From: Bradyrhizobium iriomotense | GTDB lineage: Bacteria; Pseudomonadota; Alphaproteobacteria; Rhizobiales; Xanthobacteraceae | DNA length: 64,000 nt | Assembly (NCBI RefSeq): GCF_018129405.1 | Contig: NZ_JAFCLP010000018.1 | Span: 62,001 to 126,000, forward strand | Reading direction: 5' to 3' | In this document: piece after piece, positions 23,370 through 31,780 of the stretch | How the letters are laid out: every line of letters starts with the position of its first letter | How positions within the stretch are numbered: the first letter of the stretch is position 1 | Notes under the pieces: model-generated | Seen by the model: the letters and a program-made list of their open reading frames with translations, nothing else | Databases searched by the model: none | What the model was told of the DNA's origin: nothing | Program-made: the position numbers and the translations under genes

Positions 23370-24988
23370 CCCTTGGCGAACTGGCGGTAGTCCGGCTCGC
23401 GATGAAACCAGAATTCGTAGCCGCTGACGTTCTTCTGCATGGCGACGTCGTGGATCGGCTGGTTGAGCGGAATGACGGGAACGTCGCGCATGCACAGCGC
23501 GATGAAATCCTTCACGCATCTGTCGTATTCCGCAGCATCCGTGGTGAAGCGCGCCTTGTCGATCAGCGCGTCCATCGCCTTGTTCTGGTAGGAGGAGATG
23601 TTGAAGATCGAGTTGTTGCCGTGGAAATTCCAATAGAAGTAGTACTCGGGATAGTCGAGCCAGCCGCTGAAGCGGTTGAGCGCGAGCGGCAGCTCCTTCT
23701 TGTTCAGCGTCGTGCGCCAGTTTGCGCCGGGGATCTTTTCGATTCCCGCCTTGATGCCGATCTTGGCGAGGTTCTCCTGGATCAGGATCGCAGTCGGCTC
23801 GCCGACGGTGGCCGTGCCCGTGTCCAGCGACAGCGTCGTCTCCAGGCCGGATTCGAATCCTGCTTCCTTCATCAACGCCTTGGCCTTGTCGAGATCGGTG
23901 ACGTAGGGAAACGGCTGCGGCCAGACCGGCTTTGAGACCTCCGGCGCGCCGCCATACATGGGAACGGCGCGCCCGAAGAAGGCGCTGGTCTGGATCTGCT
24001 CATACGGCATCGCCCAGGCGACGGCCTGACGCAGCTTGGCATTGTCGAACGGCGGCTTCGCGGTGTTGAGCGCCACGTACCAGAGCGCGTTCGGGATCGG
24101 CACGCCCGAGACCTTGACCTTGCCCTCCCTAATGATCTGCTCGAAGTCACGCGGCGCAAAGCCGCTGGAAATATCCGCATCGCCCCGCTCCAGCATGGCG
24201 CGGCGGGTGCCGGCGGAGGGGACGTCGCGCGCGATCACGCGCTTGACCTTCGGCAGCGGGCCGCTCTTCCAGTCGTCGAAGCGCGTCAGCACGGTCTCGC
24301 TGCCGGGCTTCCAGCTCTCGATCTTGTAGGCGCCGCCGCCGGCCTCGTTGTTCTTCAGCCATGCGAGCGCCCACGGGTCTTCCGCCGTCGCGTTCTTCCT
24401 GGCGAGTTCGGAATTGATGATGAAGGGCACGACGACGGCGACGTTGAACAGCAGCATCTTGTCCTTGCGGACATAGTCGATGCGGAAGGTGTGATCGTCG
24501 ACCACCACGAACTGCTCGGGCTTCTCCAGTGATCCCGCCGACATCTGGAAGGTCGGGAAGCCGCCAACCTTCACGGCGCGGTCGAACGACCATTTGACGT
24601 CCTTGGCGGTAACAGGCGTGCCGTCGTGGAATTTTGCGTCCTTGCGAAGCTTGAAGGTGCAGGACATGCCGTCGGCGGCGACCTCCCAGCTCTCGGCGAG
24701 CTCGGGCGCGAGCTTCTCACGGTCGTACGAAATCGTCCCATCGGGCAGCGTCTTGGAGGCGTAGGTCAGCAGACGGTCGTAGCAATTCCAGGACAGACCA
24801 TTGACGGTCTGGTTGGAGCCGACGCCCTGCATGTCCAACGAGTTCGGCCCGAGCTCCTGCACCACCAGCAGCGTCTCGGCGCGGCCCTGCGCCCAGGCGA
24901 GACGTGGAGCGAACGCTGTCATTCCGCCCGCGCTCAGGCCGCCGAGCACCAGATTGCGGCGGCTGATGTCGAAAGGTGATGCGCTCAT
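23366..24988 (-). CDS. Extracellular solute-binding protein family 5 (peptide/opine-type ABC receptor)
   Basis: 540 residues. The N-terminus SRRNLVLGGLSAGGMTA is a twin-arginine signal ending in LAWA-QG. The mature protein has the family-5 pattern: LAPELAESWEVAADGMSCTFKLRKDAKFHDGTPV, later LNTAKPPFDNAKLRQAVAWAM, and a C-terminal lobe. These receptors feed oligopeptides, nickel, opines or other solutes to Dpp/Opp-type transporters. No permease genes are visible in the window, but dihydropyrimidinase lies directly upstream on the same strand, which hints at a pyrimidine, hydantoin or amide ligand; that is speculation. The ATG at 24988 begins the Tat signal. Confidence 0.88.
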   Translation of the reverse strand: MSASPFDISRRNLVLGGLSAGGMTAFAPRLAWAQGRAETLLVVQELGPNSLDMQGVGSNQTVNGLSWNCYDRLLTYASKTLPDGTISYDREKLAPELAESWEVAADGMSCTFKLRKDAKFHDGTPVTAKDVKWSFDRAVKVGGFPTFQMSAGSLEKPEQFVVVDDHTFRIDYVRKDKMLLFNVAVVVPFIINSELARKNATAEDPWALAWLKNNEAGGGAYKIESWKPGSETVLTRFDDWKSGPLPKVKRVIARDVPSAGTRRAMLERGDADISSGFAPRDFEQIIREGKVKVSGVPIPNALWYVALNTAKPPFDNAKLRQAVAWAMPYEQIQTSAFFGRAVPMYGGAPEVSKPVWPQPFPYVTDLDKAKALMKEAGFESGLETTLSLDTGTATVGEPTAILIQENLAKIGIKAGIEKIPGANWRTTLNKKELPLALNRFSGWLDYPEYYFYWNFHGNNSIFNISSYQNKAMDALIDKARFTTDAAEYDRCVKDFIALCMRDVPVIPLNQPIHDVAMQKNVSGYEFWFHREPDYRQFAKG

Positions 24989-25085
24989 TGGTGCCTCTTT
25001 TGCGAGAAATCTGCGATGTAAAGAGGCAAGGCGCATGCCAGCAGCCGCGCTTCGCGGCGTCGCATCCTGTGCGAATCGCCCTCCG

Positions 25086-26540
25086 CTACGGCGTCACCGC
25101 TCCGCGCGAAACCGCGCGCGGGGCGGTCAGCTCTTTCCACGTCGAATTCGCGACATGCACCGGTGAGAAGGCCGGCCGCTCGACGTAGCGGCCGTCACCC
25201 GCCTCGGCGCGCAGATCGCCGTCCTTCCAGACGACGCGGCCGCGCGACAGCGTCGCCGCCGGCCCGCCGGTGCAGGAAAAGCCTTCGAACACGTTGTAAT
25301 CGATCTTGCTCATCTGCCGCTTGGCGCTGATGGTCTTGCTCGCTTTGGGATCCCACACCACGATATCCGCATCCGAGCCGACGGCGACTGCGCCCTTGCG
25401 CGGATAGATGTTGAGGATGCGGGCGATGTTTGCCGACGTCACCGCGACGAATTCCTCTTTGGTCAGCCGTCCCGTGGCGACGCCCGCGGTCCAGAGCAGC
25501 GCCAGGCGATCTTCGAGGCCGCCGGTGCCGTTCGGGATTTTTCTGAAATCGCCGAGCCCAAACCGCTTCTGCTCGGTGGTGAAGGCGCAATGGTCGGTCG
25601 CAACCACCTGCAGCGAGCCGGCTTGCAGGCCGGCCCAGAGGCTGTCCTGATGCTGTTTGTCGCGGAACGGCGGCGACATCACGCGCTGGGCGGAATGATC
25701 CCAGTCCTTGTTCTGGTATTCGCCGGCATCGAGCAGCAGATGCTGGATCAGCGGCTCGCCATAGACCCGCTTTCCCGCAGCCCGCGCCCGCGCGATTGCC
25801 TCATGCGCCTCGCGGCAGCTGGTGTGCACGATATAGACCGGCGTGCCCGTCATGTCGGCGATCATGATGGCGCGGTTGGTGGCTTCGCCCTCGACCTCCG
25901 GCGGCCGTGAATAGGCGTGTCCCTCCGGGCCGGTGACGCCGCGCGCGATCAGCGCTTCCTGCATCAGGGCGACGACGTCGCCGTTTTCGGCATGGACGAC
26001 GGGCATCGCGCCGAGATGGGCGCAGCGCGCGAACGAGTTGTAGAGCTCATCATCGTTCACCATCAGCGCGCCCTTGTAGGCCATGAAATGCTTGAAGGTG
26101 TTGATGCCGTAGGTTTTGACCACGGTCTCCATCTCGTCATAGATCTGCTTCGACCACGACGTCACCGCCATGTGGAAGCCGTAGTCGCTGGCCGCCTTCT
26201 CGGATTTGTGCCGCCACTCCTGATAGGCCGCGAGCATGGACTGCCCTGGATCGGGCAGGCAGAAATCCACCACCATGGTGGTGCCGCCGCTCAGTGCCGC
26301 CTTGGTTCCCGATTCGAAATCGTCGGCGGTGACGGTGCCCATGAACGGCATTTCGAGATGGGTGTGTGGATCGATCCCGCCCGGGATGACGTAGGCGCCG
26401 CCGGCATCGACGATCTCGGTACCTGTAGGCGCCTCGATCGACGGGCCCACCGCGACGATGGTCTCGCCATCGATCAGCACGTCCGCACGGCGCGAATGAT
26501 CGTGATTGACGACGGTGCCGCCGCGGATGAGGAGGGGCAT
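25086..26540 (-). CDS. hydA: Dihydropyrimidinase/D-hydantoinase
   Basis: 484 residues of the cyclic amidohydrolase family. The metal site is intact: DPHTHLEMPF (H-x-H), the lysine that becomes carboxylated in TFKHFMAYKG, His residues in VVHAENGD and IVHTSCREAH, and the Asp in VVATDHCAF. It opens dihydrouracil, dihydrothymine or hydantoin rings, the second step of reductive pyrimidine breakdown. The other pathway enzymes are not in the window. It is upstream of, and co-oriented with, the family-5 binding protein (97 bp apart). The ATG at 26540 is at the family's usual position. Confidence 0.93.
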   Translation of the reverse strand: MPLLIRGGTVVNHDHSRRADVLIDGETIVAVGPSIEAPTGTEIVDAGGAYVIPGGIDPHTHLEMPFMGTVTADDFESGTKAALSGGTTMVVDFCLPDPGQSMLAAYQEWRHKSEKAASDYGFHMAVTSWSKQIYDEMETVVKTYGINTFKHFMAYKGALMVNDDELYNSFARCAHLGAMPVVHAENGDVVALMQEALIARGVTGPEGHAYSRPPEVEGEATNRAIMIADMTGTPVYIVHTSCREAHEAIARARAAGKRVYGEPLIQHLLLDAGEYQNKDWDHSAQRVMSPPFRDKQHQDSLWAGLQAGSLQVVATDHCAFTTEQKRFGLGDFRKIPNGTGGLEDRLALLWTAGVATGRLTKEEFVAVTSANIARILNIYPRKGAVAVGSDADIVVWDPKASKTISAKRQMSKIDYNVFEGFSCTGGPAATLSRGRVVWKDGDLRAEAGDGRYVERPAFSPVHVANSTWKELTAPRAVSRGAVTP

Positions 26541-26616
26541 GAGAGACTCCGGGGAGAGGTGAGGGGCGGCCCGAAGGCTAAGCGCACCACCCGCGATGCG
26601 ACAGGCGAAATTTTAA

Positions 26617-27243
26617 TCAGCCGCCGCCGATCATTTTCACTTCGCGCGCGACCAGTCCGTCGATCATCGCGCGCACGAGGTTTGCGATCTCCTTGCGCAG
26701 CGCCGGCAGGGGAACGGCGACCAGCTTCTGCTCCAGCCCCAGCGCCACCATGCCATGCACCGCCGAGAACAGGCTGCGTGCGGTGATGCCGAACTGCTCC
26801 TGACTGCGCTTGGGCAAAAGCTGCGCCAGCGGCTGGTAGATGTGGCGGAACAGCTGCAGCTGGTCGTTGACGGACCAGTCGGGAAGGATCTTGTCAGCCG
26901 CCATGCGGTGCTCGAACAGCGCGCGCCAGAGCTCGAGGTTTTCGGCGGCGAAATCGCAATAGGCAATGGCGATGCGGACCAGCGTCTCCTGTGGCGACGG
27001 GGCGTCCGCGCTTTCCGCAGCGCTGAGTGCTTTGTCGAGGCGATGCAGGGTGCGCGAGCCGACGAGCAGGACGAGTTCGTCGACATCAGCAACGAGATTG
27101 TAGACCGCGCCATTGGCGCAGCCGATCTCGCGGGCCAGATCGCGGGTTTTCAAACCCGCCAATCCCCGCTCAGCGATCATCCCCTCGGCCGCCTGGATCA
27201 GGTCGACACGCAATTTCTCTCGCCGTTCCAGTGCCTTAGTCAT
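26617..27243 (-). CDS. TetR/AcrR family repressor
   Basis: 208 residues. The N-terminal HTH is clear (AAEGMIAERGLAGLKTRDLAREIGCANGAVYNLVADVDEL), and the C-terminal ligand domain looks like the WHG type (FAAENLELWRALFEHRM, ARSLFSAVHGMVALGLEQKL). The ATG at 27243 was chosen; a TTG two codons upstream is possible. It is divergent from pspA-yiaAB, and the 103-bp gap contains three TTGA-x-CG...TCAA palindromes, so it very likely represses both itself and that operon. Confidence 0.9.
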   Translation of the reverse strand: MTKALERREKLRVDLIQAAEGMIAERGLAGLKTRDLAREIGCANGAVYNLVADVDELVLLVGSRTLHRLDKALSAAESADAPSPQETLVRIAIAYCDFAAENLELWRALFEHRMAADKILPDWSVNDQLQLFRHIYQPLAQLLPKRSQEQFGITARSLFSAVHGMVALGLEQKLVAVPLPALRKEIANLVRAMIDGLVAREVKMIGGG

Positions 27244-27257
27244 TCTCAATCAAATTC

Positions 27258-27330
27258 TTGAGCGTCGCTCAAATTTTTATTGAACGATGTTCAAGGTTCC
27301 TGCTACAAAGCATCTGTGAGCAACGCTCAT
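27258..27330. promoter_or_regulatory. Three TetR-type palindromic operators in the tetR-pspA gap
   Basis: Site 1, TTGAGCGTCGCTCAA (27258-27272), is a perfect 15-bp palindrome. Site 2, TTGAACGATGTTCAA (27280-27294), has one mismatch between arms. Site 3, GTGAGCAACGCTCAT (27316-27330), keeps the TGAGC/GCTCA core. Centres of sites 1 and 2 are 22 bp apart, two helical turns, so dimers would bind on the same face. Site 2 overlaps a possible -35 (TTGAAC, 27280) of a promoter with TACAAA at 27304, reading into pspA. Confidence 0.8.
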
Positions 27331-27346
27331 AAACAGGGAGCTGACA

Positions 27347-28042
27347 ATGTTCAAGACCGTCGTGACACTTTTCCGCGGCACCGTGGCCGCCGCAGGCGAG
27401 GAGCTGGAGGACCGAACGGCCCTTCTAATCCTCGACCAGCAGATGCGTGATGCCGCCGCCGCCCTCGAGCGCAGCAAGCGCACGCTGGCGCTGGCGATTG
27501 CGCAGGACCAGCAGGAGGGCCGCAAGCTCGAGGCGACCCTCGCCCGCATCACCGATCTCGAGGCCCGCGCGGTTGCCGCGCTCGATGGCGGCCGCGAGGA
27601 TCTCGCCAAGGAAGCGGCAGAGGCCATCGCAGGCCTCGAAGCCGATCGTGATGCGGCGATGACAGCACGCGCGCTGTTCGCGACCGAGATCGCCCGGCTG
27701 AAGCGGCACGTGACCAACGCGCAGGCCCGCATCACCGAGCTCGATCGCGGCCGGCGCCTTGCCCGTGCCTCGGAAGCGGTGCGCTCGCTCCGCCGCAGCG
27801 GCATCGAGGCGGCGCGTCCCTACGAATCCACCTTGCCGGAAGCCGAGAGCACCTTGAGGCGCCTGCGCGAGCGGCAGATGGAAGCCCAGGCCGCCGACGA
27901 CGCGCTGGTCGAGCTCGATGCGGCCACGGGTCCCCTCGCTACTGCCGAGAGACTGGCCGAGCAGGGATTTGGCCCCCGGCTTAAGACGACCGCCGACGAC
28001 GTACTGGCGCGGTTGAAGTCCAAGCGCGCGCAGACGGCCTGA
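27347..28042 (+). CDS. PspA/IM30 family protein
   Basis: 231 residues, almost entirely heptad-rich coiled coil (EELEDRTALLILDQQMRDAAAALERSKRTLALAIAQ and similar throughout), starting MFKTVVTLFRGTVAAA like PspA. PspA/ESCRT-III-type proteins assemble on stressed inner membranes and limit proton leakage. No PspF or PspBC is nearby; instead a TetR regulator controls the gene, judging by operators upstream. GGGAG precedes the ATG. Followed 40 bp later by yiaAB. Confidence 0.82.
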   Translation: MFKTVVTLFRGTVAAAGEELEDRTALLILDQQMRDAAAALERSKRTLALAIAQDQQEGRKLEATLARITDLEARAVAALDGGREDLAKEAAEAIAGLEADRDAAMTARALFATEIARLKRHVTNAQARITELDRGRRLARASEAVRSLRRSGIEAARPYESTLPEAESTLRRLRERQMEAQAADDALVELDAATGPLATAERLAEQGFGPRLKTTADDVLARLKSKRAQTA

Positions 28043-28082
28043 ACTCAGATTTCACAATCATTTAAACCAACAGGAGATCATC

Positions 28083-28358
28083 ATGAACCAGAACGGCCAG
28101 CCCCATAGCAGCGCCTGGGTCACCTTCACCTACGTGTCCTTCGCAGCCTCCGCCTTCCTCGTCGCCATCGGCATCTTCTTCCTGCCGATCGACCTCTGGA
28201 TGAAGGGCTATCTCACCATGGGCATCGTGATGCTGATCCAGACCTGCATCACGCTGACCAAGACCGTGCGCGACAATCACGAGAGCAGCCGGCTGGTGAA
28301 CCGCATCGAAGATGCCAAGGCCGAGCGTCTGCTGATGGAGGTTTCCAAGGCGGCTTGA
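28083..28358 (+). CDS. YiaAB two-helix domain membrane protein
   Basis: 91 residues. Two membrane helices (about 11-33, AWVTFTYVSFAASAFLVAIG; about 41-60, MKGYLTMGIVMLIQTCITL) joined by a short loop, then a charged tail (KTVRDNHESSRLVNRIEDAKAE). This is the YiaA/YiaB inner-membrane helical domain, linked to stress responses but of unknown activity. AGGAG precedes the ATG. It is co-transcribed with pspA, and may recruit PspA to the membrane as PspB/C do elsewhere; this is inference. Confidence 0.85.
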   Translation: MNQNGQPHSSAWVTFTYVSFAASAFLVAIGIFFLPIDLWMKGYLTMGIVMLIQTCITLTKTVRDNHESSRLVNRIEDAKAERLLMEVSKAA

Positions 28359-28587
28359 GGAGAGGGCGCCTGGAAGTGCGCCGCGGCTTGCAATCTGACG
28401 CGGTGGGTGCCCGAGCATCCACCGCGTGCCTGATCCGCATATCGCGCCTGCGAAATGCAACCGAGCCATGACGGATCGCGCGGGCGTGCGGCCTTGCGCA
28501 GCGGCGCCGGCCGACGCACTCTGTCCGGGCGGCGCGAAGAACGCCGCCAATAAAGAGACTGTGCGAGGAAACTCCGAGGAAACCTGC

Positions 28588-29652
28588 ATGGCGGCGACGC
28601 GGATCGACTGCGACATCCATCCGGCGGTTGGCGGCACGCGCACGACGCTGCTTCCCTACCTCAGCGATCATTGGAAAGAGCAGGTGGTGAGCCGCGCCAT
28701 CGACGGCCTCGATCTCACCTCTTATCCGCCGAGTATGCCGCTCACCGGCCGCGCCGACTGGCGGCCGGCCAATGGCTCCAAGCCCGGCTCCGATCTCGCC
28801 ATGGTGCAGAAGGGCGCGTTCGACCAACTGGGCGCCAGCCACGCCATCCTGAACGTGCTCTACGGCGCGCAGGCCGTGTTCGACGCCTACATGGCGGCCG
28901 ATTTCTGCAAGGCCATCAACGACTGGATCGCCGCCGAGTGGCTGTCGCGCGATCCTCGCCTGCGCGCCTCTATCGTGGTGCCGATGCAGGCGCCGGATCT
29001 GGCGATCGAGGAGATCGAGCGCCGCGCCGGCGACCACCGCTTCGTCTCCATCCTGGTCCTGGCCCAGGGCGAGACGCTGCTGGGACGCCGGCATTTCTGG
29101 CCGGTCTACCAGCTCGCGGAGAAGTACAGGCTGCCGCTCGCGATTCACGCCGGCACGCAATATCGGCAGGCGCCGAGCTCGGCCGGCTGGCCGTCGCATC
29201 GGTACGAATATTACTTCGTCGAGGCGCAGGCCTTTCAGGCGCAGATCCTCAGCCTGATCTATGAGGGCGTGTTCGGCAAATTTCCGAACTTGAAGGTCGT
29301 GCTGATGGAGTCTGGCGTCAGCTGGCTGCCCGCCTTCATGTGGCGCGCCAACAAGACCTGGCGCGGCGTCCGCGTCGAGGTTCCCTGGGTCGAGCGCGAG
29401 CCGGCGTCGATCATTCGCGAGAATTTCCGCGTCACCATGCAGCCGTTCGATGCACCCGGCGATGCCAGGAGCGTCGAGGAGATCATCGACCAGATCGGCT
29501 CGGAAAAGATGTTCCTGTTCGCGTCCGACTATCCGCACTGGCAGTTCGACGGCGACGATCCGATCCCGCCGAACCTGTCGAAGAGCTTGATCGCGAAGAT
29601 GTGCGTCGACAATCCGCTGGAGACGTTTCCGCGGCTGTCGTTCGCCAACTAA
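28588..29652 (+). CDS. Amidohydrolase family protein (ACMSD/decarboxylase-like), copy 1
   Basis: 354 residues of the amidohydrolase-2 family (TIM barrel related to ACMS decarboxylase and resorcylate decarboxylase). Signature elements: IDCDIHPAV (the D-x-H metal motif), PLAIHAG (His), LMESGVSWLPAFM, and FLFASDYPHWQFDGDDP (metal Asp). The ATG at 28588, after GAGGAA, lies just before homology. It is followed 15 bp later by a paralog and then a Rieske ferredoxin, a probable catabolic operon for an aromatic or similar acid. Confidence 0.82.
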   Translation: MAATRIDCDIHPAVGGTRTTLLPYLSDHWKEQVVSRAIDGLDLTSYPPSMPLTGRADWRPANGSKPGSDLAMVQKGAFDQLGASHAILNVLYGAQAVFDAYMAADFCKAINDWIAAEWLSRDPRLRASIVVPMQAPDLAIEEIERRAGDHRFVSILVLAQGETLLGRRHFWPVYQLAEKYRLPLAIHAGTQYRQAPSSAGWPSHRYEYYFVEAQAFQAQILSLIYEGVFGKFPNLKVVLMESGVSWLPAFMWRANKTWRGVRVEVPWVEREPASIIRENFRVTMQPFDAPGDARSVEEIIDQIGSEKMFLFASDYPHWQFDGDDPIPPNLSKSLIAKMCVDNPLETFPRLSFAN

Positions 29653-29667
29653 TTCCGGAGGTTTCGC

Positions 29668-30780
29668 ATGAGTGAGGTCATCGACCGTCCGCTACGCGAA
29701 GATGAAAAGCCCGCCGCATCGCGGCTGCGCATCGTCGATTGCGACGTGCATCCCAGCCTGCATTCGCTCGACGATCTCGACGAGTTCCTGCCGAAACGCT
29801 GGCAGCAGCATTTGAGGGAATATGGCAGCCATTTGCGCACGCCGTATCTCTTCACCACGCCCTATCCGCGCTCCTCGCCGCTGATTGCGCGGCGCGATGC
29901 CTGGCCGCCGACCGGCGGGCCGCCGGGTTCCGATCTCGCCTTCATGCAGAAGCAGCATCTCGATCCGCTCGACGTCGAGTTCGGCATTTTGCAGGTGCTC
30001 GATTTCTTCATCTTCTCGCAGCAGAACCTGGAATTCGGCGCGGCGATCCAGCGCGCCATCAACGATTGGCAGTTGGCATTCTGGTCGCATCGCGATCCGC
30101 GCCTGAAGGCCTCGATCCTGGTCGGGCAGGACGGCACGGATCTCGCGATCGCCGAGATCGAGCGCTGCGCCAAAACAGGCGAGTACATCCAGATCAATGT
30201 CTCGCCGCGCGCCAACGAGCCGCTCGGCCGGCGCCGCTACTGGCCGATCTACGAACGCGCCGAGGCACTGGACCTGCCGCTCGGTATCCATGTCGGCGGC
30301 TACGGCGGTCACGCGCCGACCGGCGGCGGCTGGCCGTCCTATTATGTCGAGGAGCACCAATCGAATGCGCACACCATTGCGGCGCAGCTTGCGAGCCTTG
30401 TCATCGAGGGCGTGCCGGAGCGGTTCCCAAAACTGAAGATCGTCTTCATCGAGGGCGGCTTCGGCTGGATCCCCTCGGCGGTGTGGCGGATGGACCAGCA
30501 TTTTGAGCGCTTCCGTAGCGAGGTGCCGCACCTCAAGCGCAAGCCGTCGGAATATGTCCGCGAGCACTTCTGGTTCACGACCCAGCCGATCGACGAGCCG
30601 GACGAAGCGCGGCACCTGCGCGCGCTGATCGAATGGGTCGGCGTCGACCGTTTGCTGTTCTCGTCGGACTATCCGCACTGGGACTTCGACGATCCGCGCT
30701 TTGCCTTCAAGACGCCGCTGACGGAGGCGGAGCGGAAGAAGATATTCAGCACCAATGCCCGCGCGGTCTACAAGTTCTGA
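29668..30780 (+). CDS. Amidohydrolase family protein (ACMSD/decarboxylase-like), copy 2
   Basis: 370 residues, paralogous to the gene just upstream: IVDCDVHPSLHS, LPLGIHVGGYG, VFIEGGFGWIPSAVWRMDQ and LLFSSDYPHWDFDDPR align with the corresponding motifs. GGAGG precedes the ATG at 29668. Two related barrels side by side suggest either sequential hydrolysis/decarboxylation steps or a heteromeric enzyme. The next gene begins 7 bp after its stop. Confidence 0.82.
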   Translation: MSEVIDRPLREDEKPAASRLRIVDCDVHPSLHSLDDLDEFLPKRWQQHLREYGSHLRTPYLFTTPYPRSSPLIARRDAWPPTGGPPGSDLAFMQKQHLDPLDVEFGILQVLDFFIFSQQNLEFGAAIQRAINDWQLAFWSHRDPRLKASILVGQDGTDLAIAEIERCAKTGEYIQINVSPRANEPLGRRRYWPIYERAEALDLPLGIHVGGYGGHAPTGGGWPSYYVEEHQSNAHTIAAQLASLVIEGVPERFPKLKIVFIEGGFGWIPSAVWRMDQHFERFRSEVPHLKRKPSEYVREHFWFTTQPIDEPDEARHLRALIEWVGVDRLLFSSDYPHWDFDDPRFAFKTPLTEAERKKIFSTNARAVYKF

Positions 30781-30787
30781 GACCAGC

Positions 30788-31201
30788 ATGGCTCGTCACA
30801 TCGTCGCCACCACCTCGGAGATCCCGCCCGGCGGCAACAAGGTCGTCGATATCGCCGGCCGCGACATCGTGGTGTTTCACGTCAATGGCGAGTTCTTCGC
30901 GCTGCTGAACCGCTGCCCGCACGAGGGCGCGCCGCTGGAGAAGGCGGCCTGCGTGGCGCGGCTGACCTCGCCCGAGCCCGGCGTGTACGAGCGCTCGCGC
31001 GTCGGCGAGATGCTGCGCTGTCCCTGGCACGGCTGGGAGTTCGACATGCGCAACGGCCAGTCCTGGTTCGATCCCAAGCGCGTCAAGATCCGGTCATATC
31101 CGGTCGCGGTCGAGCGCGGCGAGGAATTGCAGAAGGGCCCATATGTTGCCGAGACGTTTCCGGTACATGTCGAAGACAGTTACGTTATTGTCGAGATCTA
31201 A
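30788..31201 (+). CDS. Rieske [2Fe-2S] ferredoxin-like protein
   Basis: 137 residues with a complete Rieske site: C-P-H in LLNRCPHEGAPL and C-P-W-H in MLRCPWHGWEFD. The domain is soluble and free-standing, as in the ferredoxin components of ring-hydroxylating oxygenases and in small oxidoreductase partners. Between the two cluster motifs is a longer than usual insert (about 40 residues, CVARLTSPEPGVYERSRVG). Being 7 bp behind the amidohydrolase genes, it probably carries electrons in the same pathway, but no oxygenase is adjacent. Confidence 0.85.
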   Translation: MARHIVATTSEIPPGGNKVVDIAGRDIVVFHVNGEFFALLNRCPHEGAPLEKAACVARLTSPEPGVYERSRVGEMLRCPWHGWEFDMRNGQSWFDPKRVKIRSYPVAVERGEELQKGPYVAETFPVHVEDSYVIVEI

Positions 31202-31210
31202 CACACCCCC

Positions 31211-31290
31211 GTCATTCCGGGGCGATGCGAAGCATCGAGCCCGGAATCTCGAGATTCCGGGTCTGGTCCTTCGGACCATCCCGGAATGAC
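31211..31290. repeat. Dispersed palindromic repeat, GTCATTCCGGG family
   Basis: Outer arms GTCATTCCGGG and CCCGGAATGAC with smaller hairpins inside (GATGCGAAGCATC; GGTCCTTCGGACC). A related copy lies at 44586-44681. Confidence 0.75.
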
Positions 31291-31359
31291 GGATCACGCA
31301 TTGAGATTCCAACGCAGGTGCGATATGGCTCTCGCGCTTTCCAGAGGCGGAGATGAGCT

Positions 31360-31566
31360 TTGTCGAAACAATCCCTGCGTGAGGAGGCCGAGCGCCTGAT
31401 TCGCGAATCGATGGAAAAGAAGACCATCGTCGTCAAGCAGGGCACGACCCGCATCGAGGCGGTCTGCGGCAAGTGCGGCGCGCCGAACCGGGTGCAGGCG
31501 GAAAAAGGCCAGACCCGCGTCAAGTTCGCCTGCAAGAACTGCGGACACCAGCAAGAGACGCTGTAG
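31360..31566 (+). CDS. Small zinc-ribbon protein
   Basis: 68 residues. A helical, charged N-terminus (LREEAERLIRESMEKK) is followed by a four-cysteine zinc ribbon: CGKCG and CKNCG spaced by 20 residues. Start is TTG at 31360 with GGCGGAG upstream; no ATG is available in frame. Ribbons of this size bind nucleic acid or act as adaptors; no specific function is recognised. Confidence 0.65.
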   Translation: MSKQSLREEAERLIRESMEKKTIVVKQGTTRIEAVCGKCGAPNRVQAEKGQTRVKFACKNCGHQQETL

Positions 31567-31576
31567 CTTTCTTCAC

Positions 31577-31760
31577 CTCTCCCCGCCCTTCTGCGGGGAG
31601 AGGTCGGATCGCGCAGCGATCCGGGTGAGGGGCAGGGCACTACGCAACCGCGACTTAAGTCTATCCGGCTCATGCCGTTCGCGGGCCCGTTTACAATTCA
31701 GACCGGAGTTTGCGGAGGCGCCCCTCACCCCACCCTCTCCCCGTAAGAACGGGGCGAGGG
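31577..31760. repeat. Pair of CTCTCCCCGC palindromes
   Basis: Hairpin CTCTCCCCGC/GCGGGGAGAG (31577-31602) and a second CCCTCTCCCCG/CGGGGCGAGGG (31733-31760) bracket a 130-bp spacer between two convergent genes. The same motif recurs at 42257-42316. Confidence 0.65.
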
Positions 31761-31780
31761 AGTGAGAGAGCGGTGCAAGC

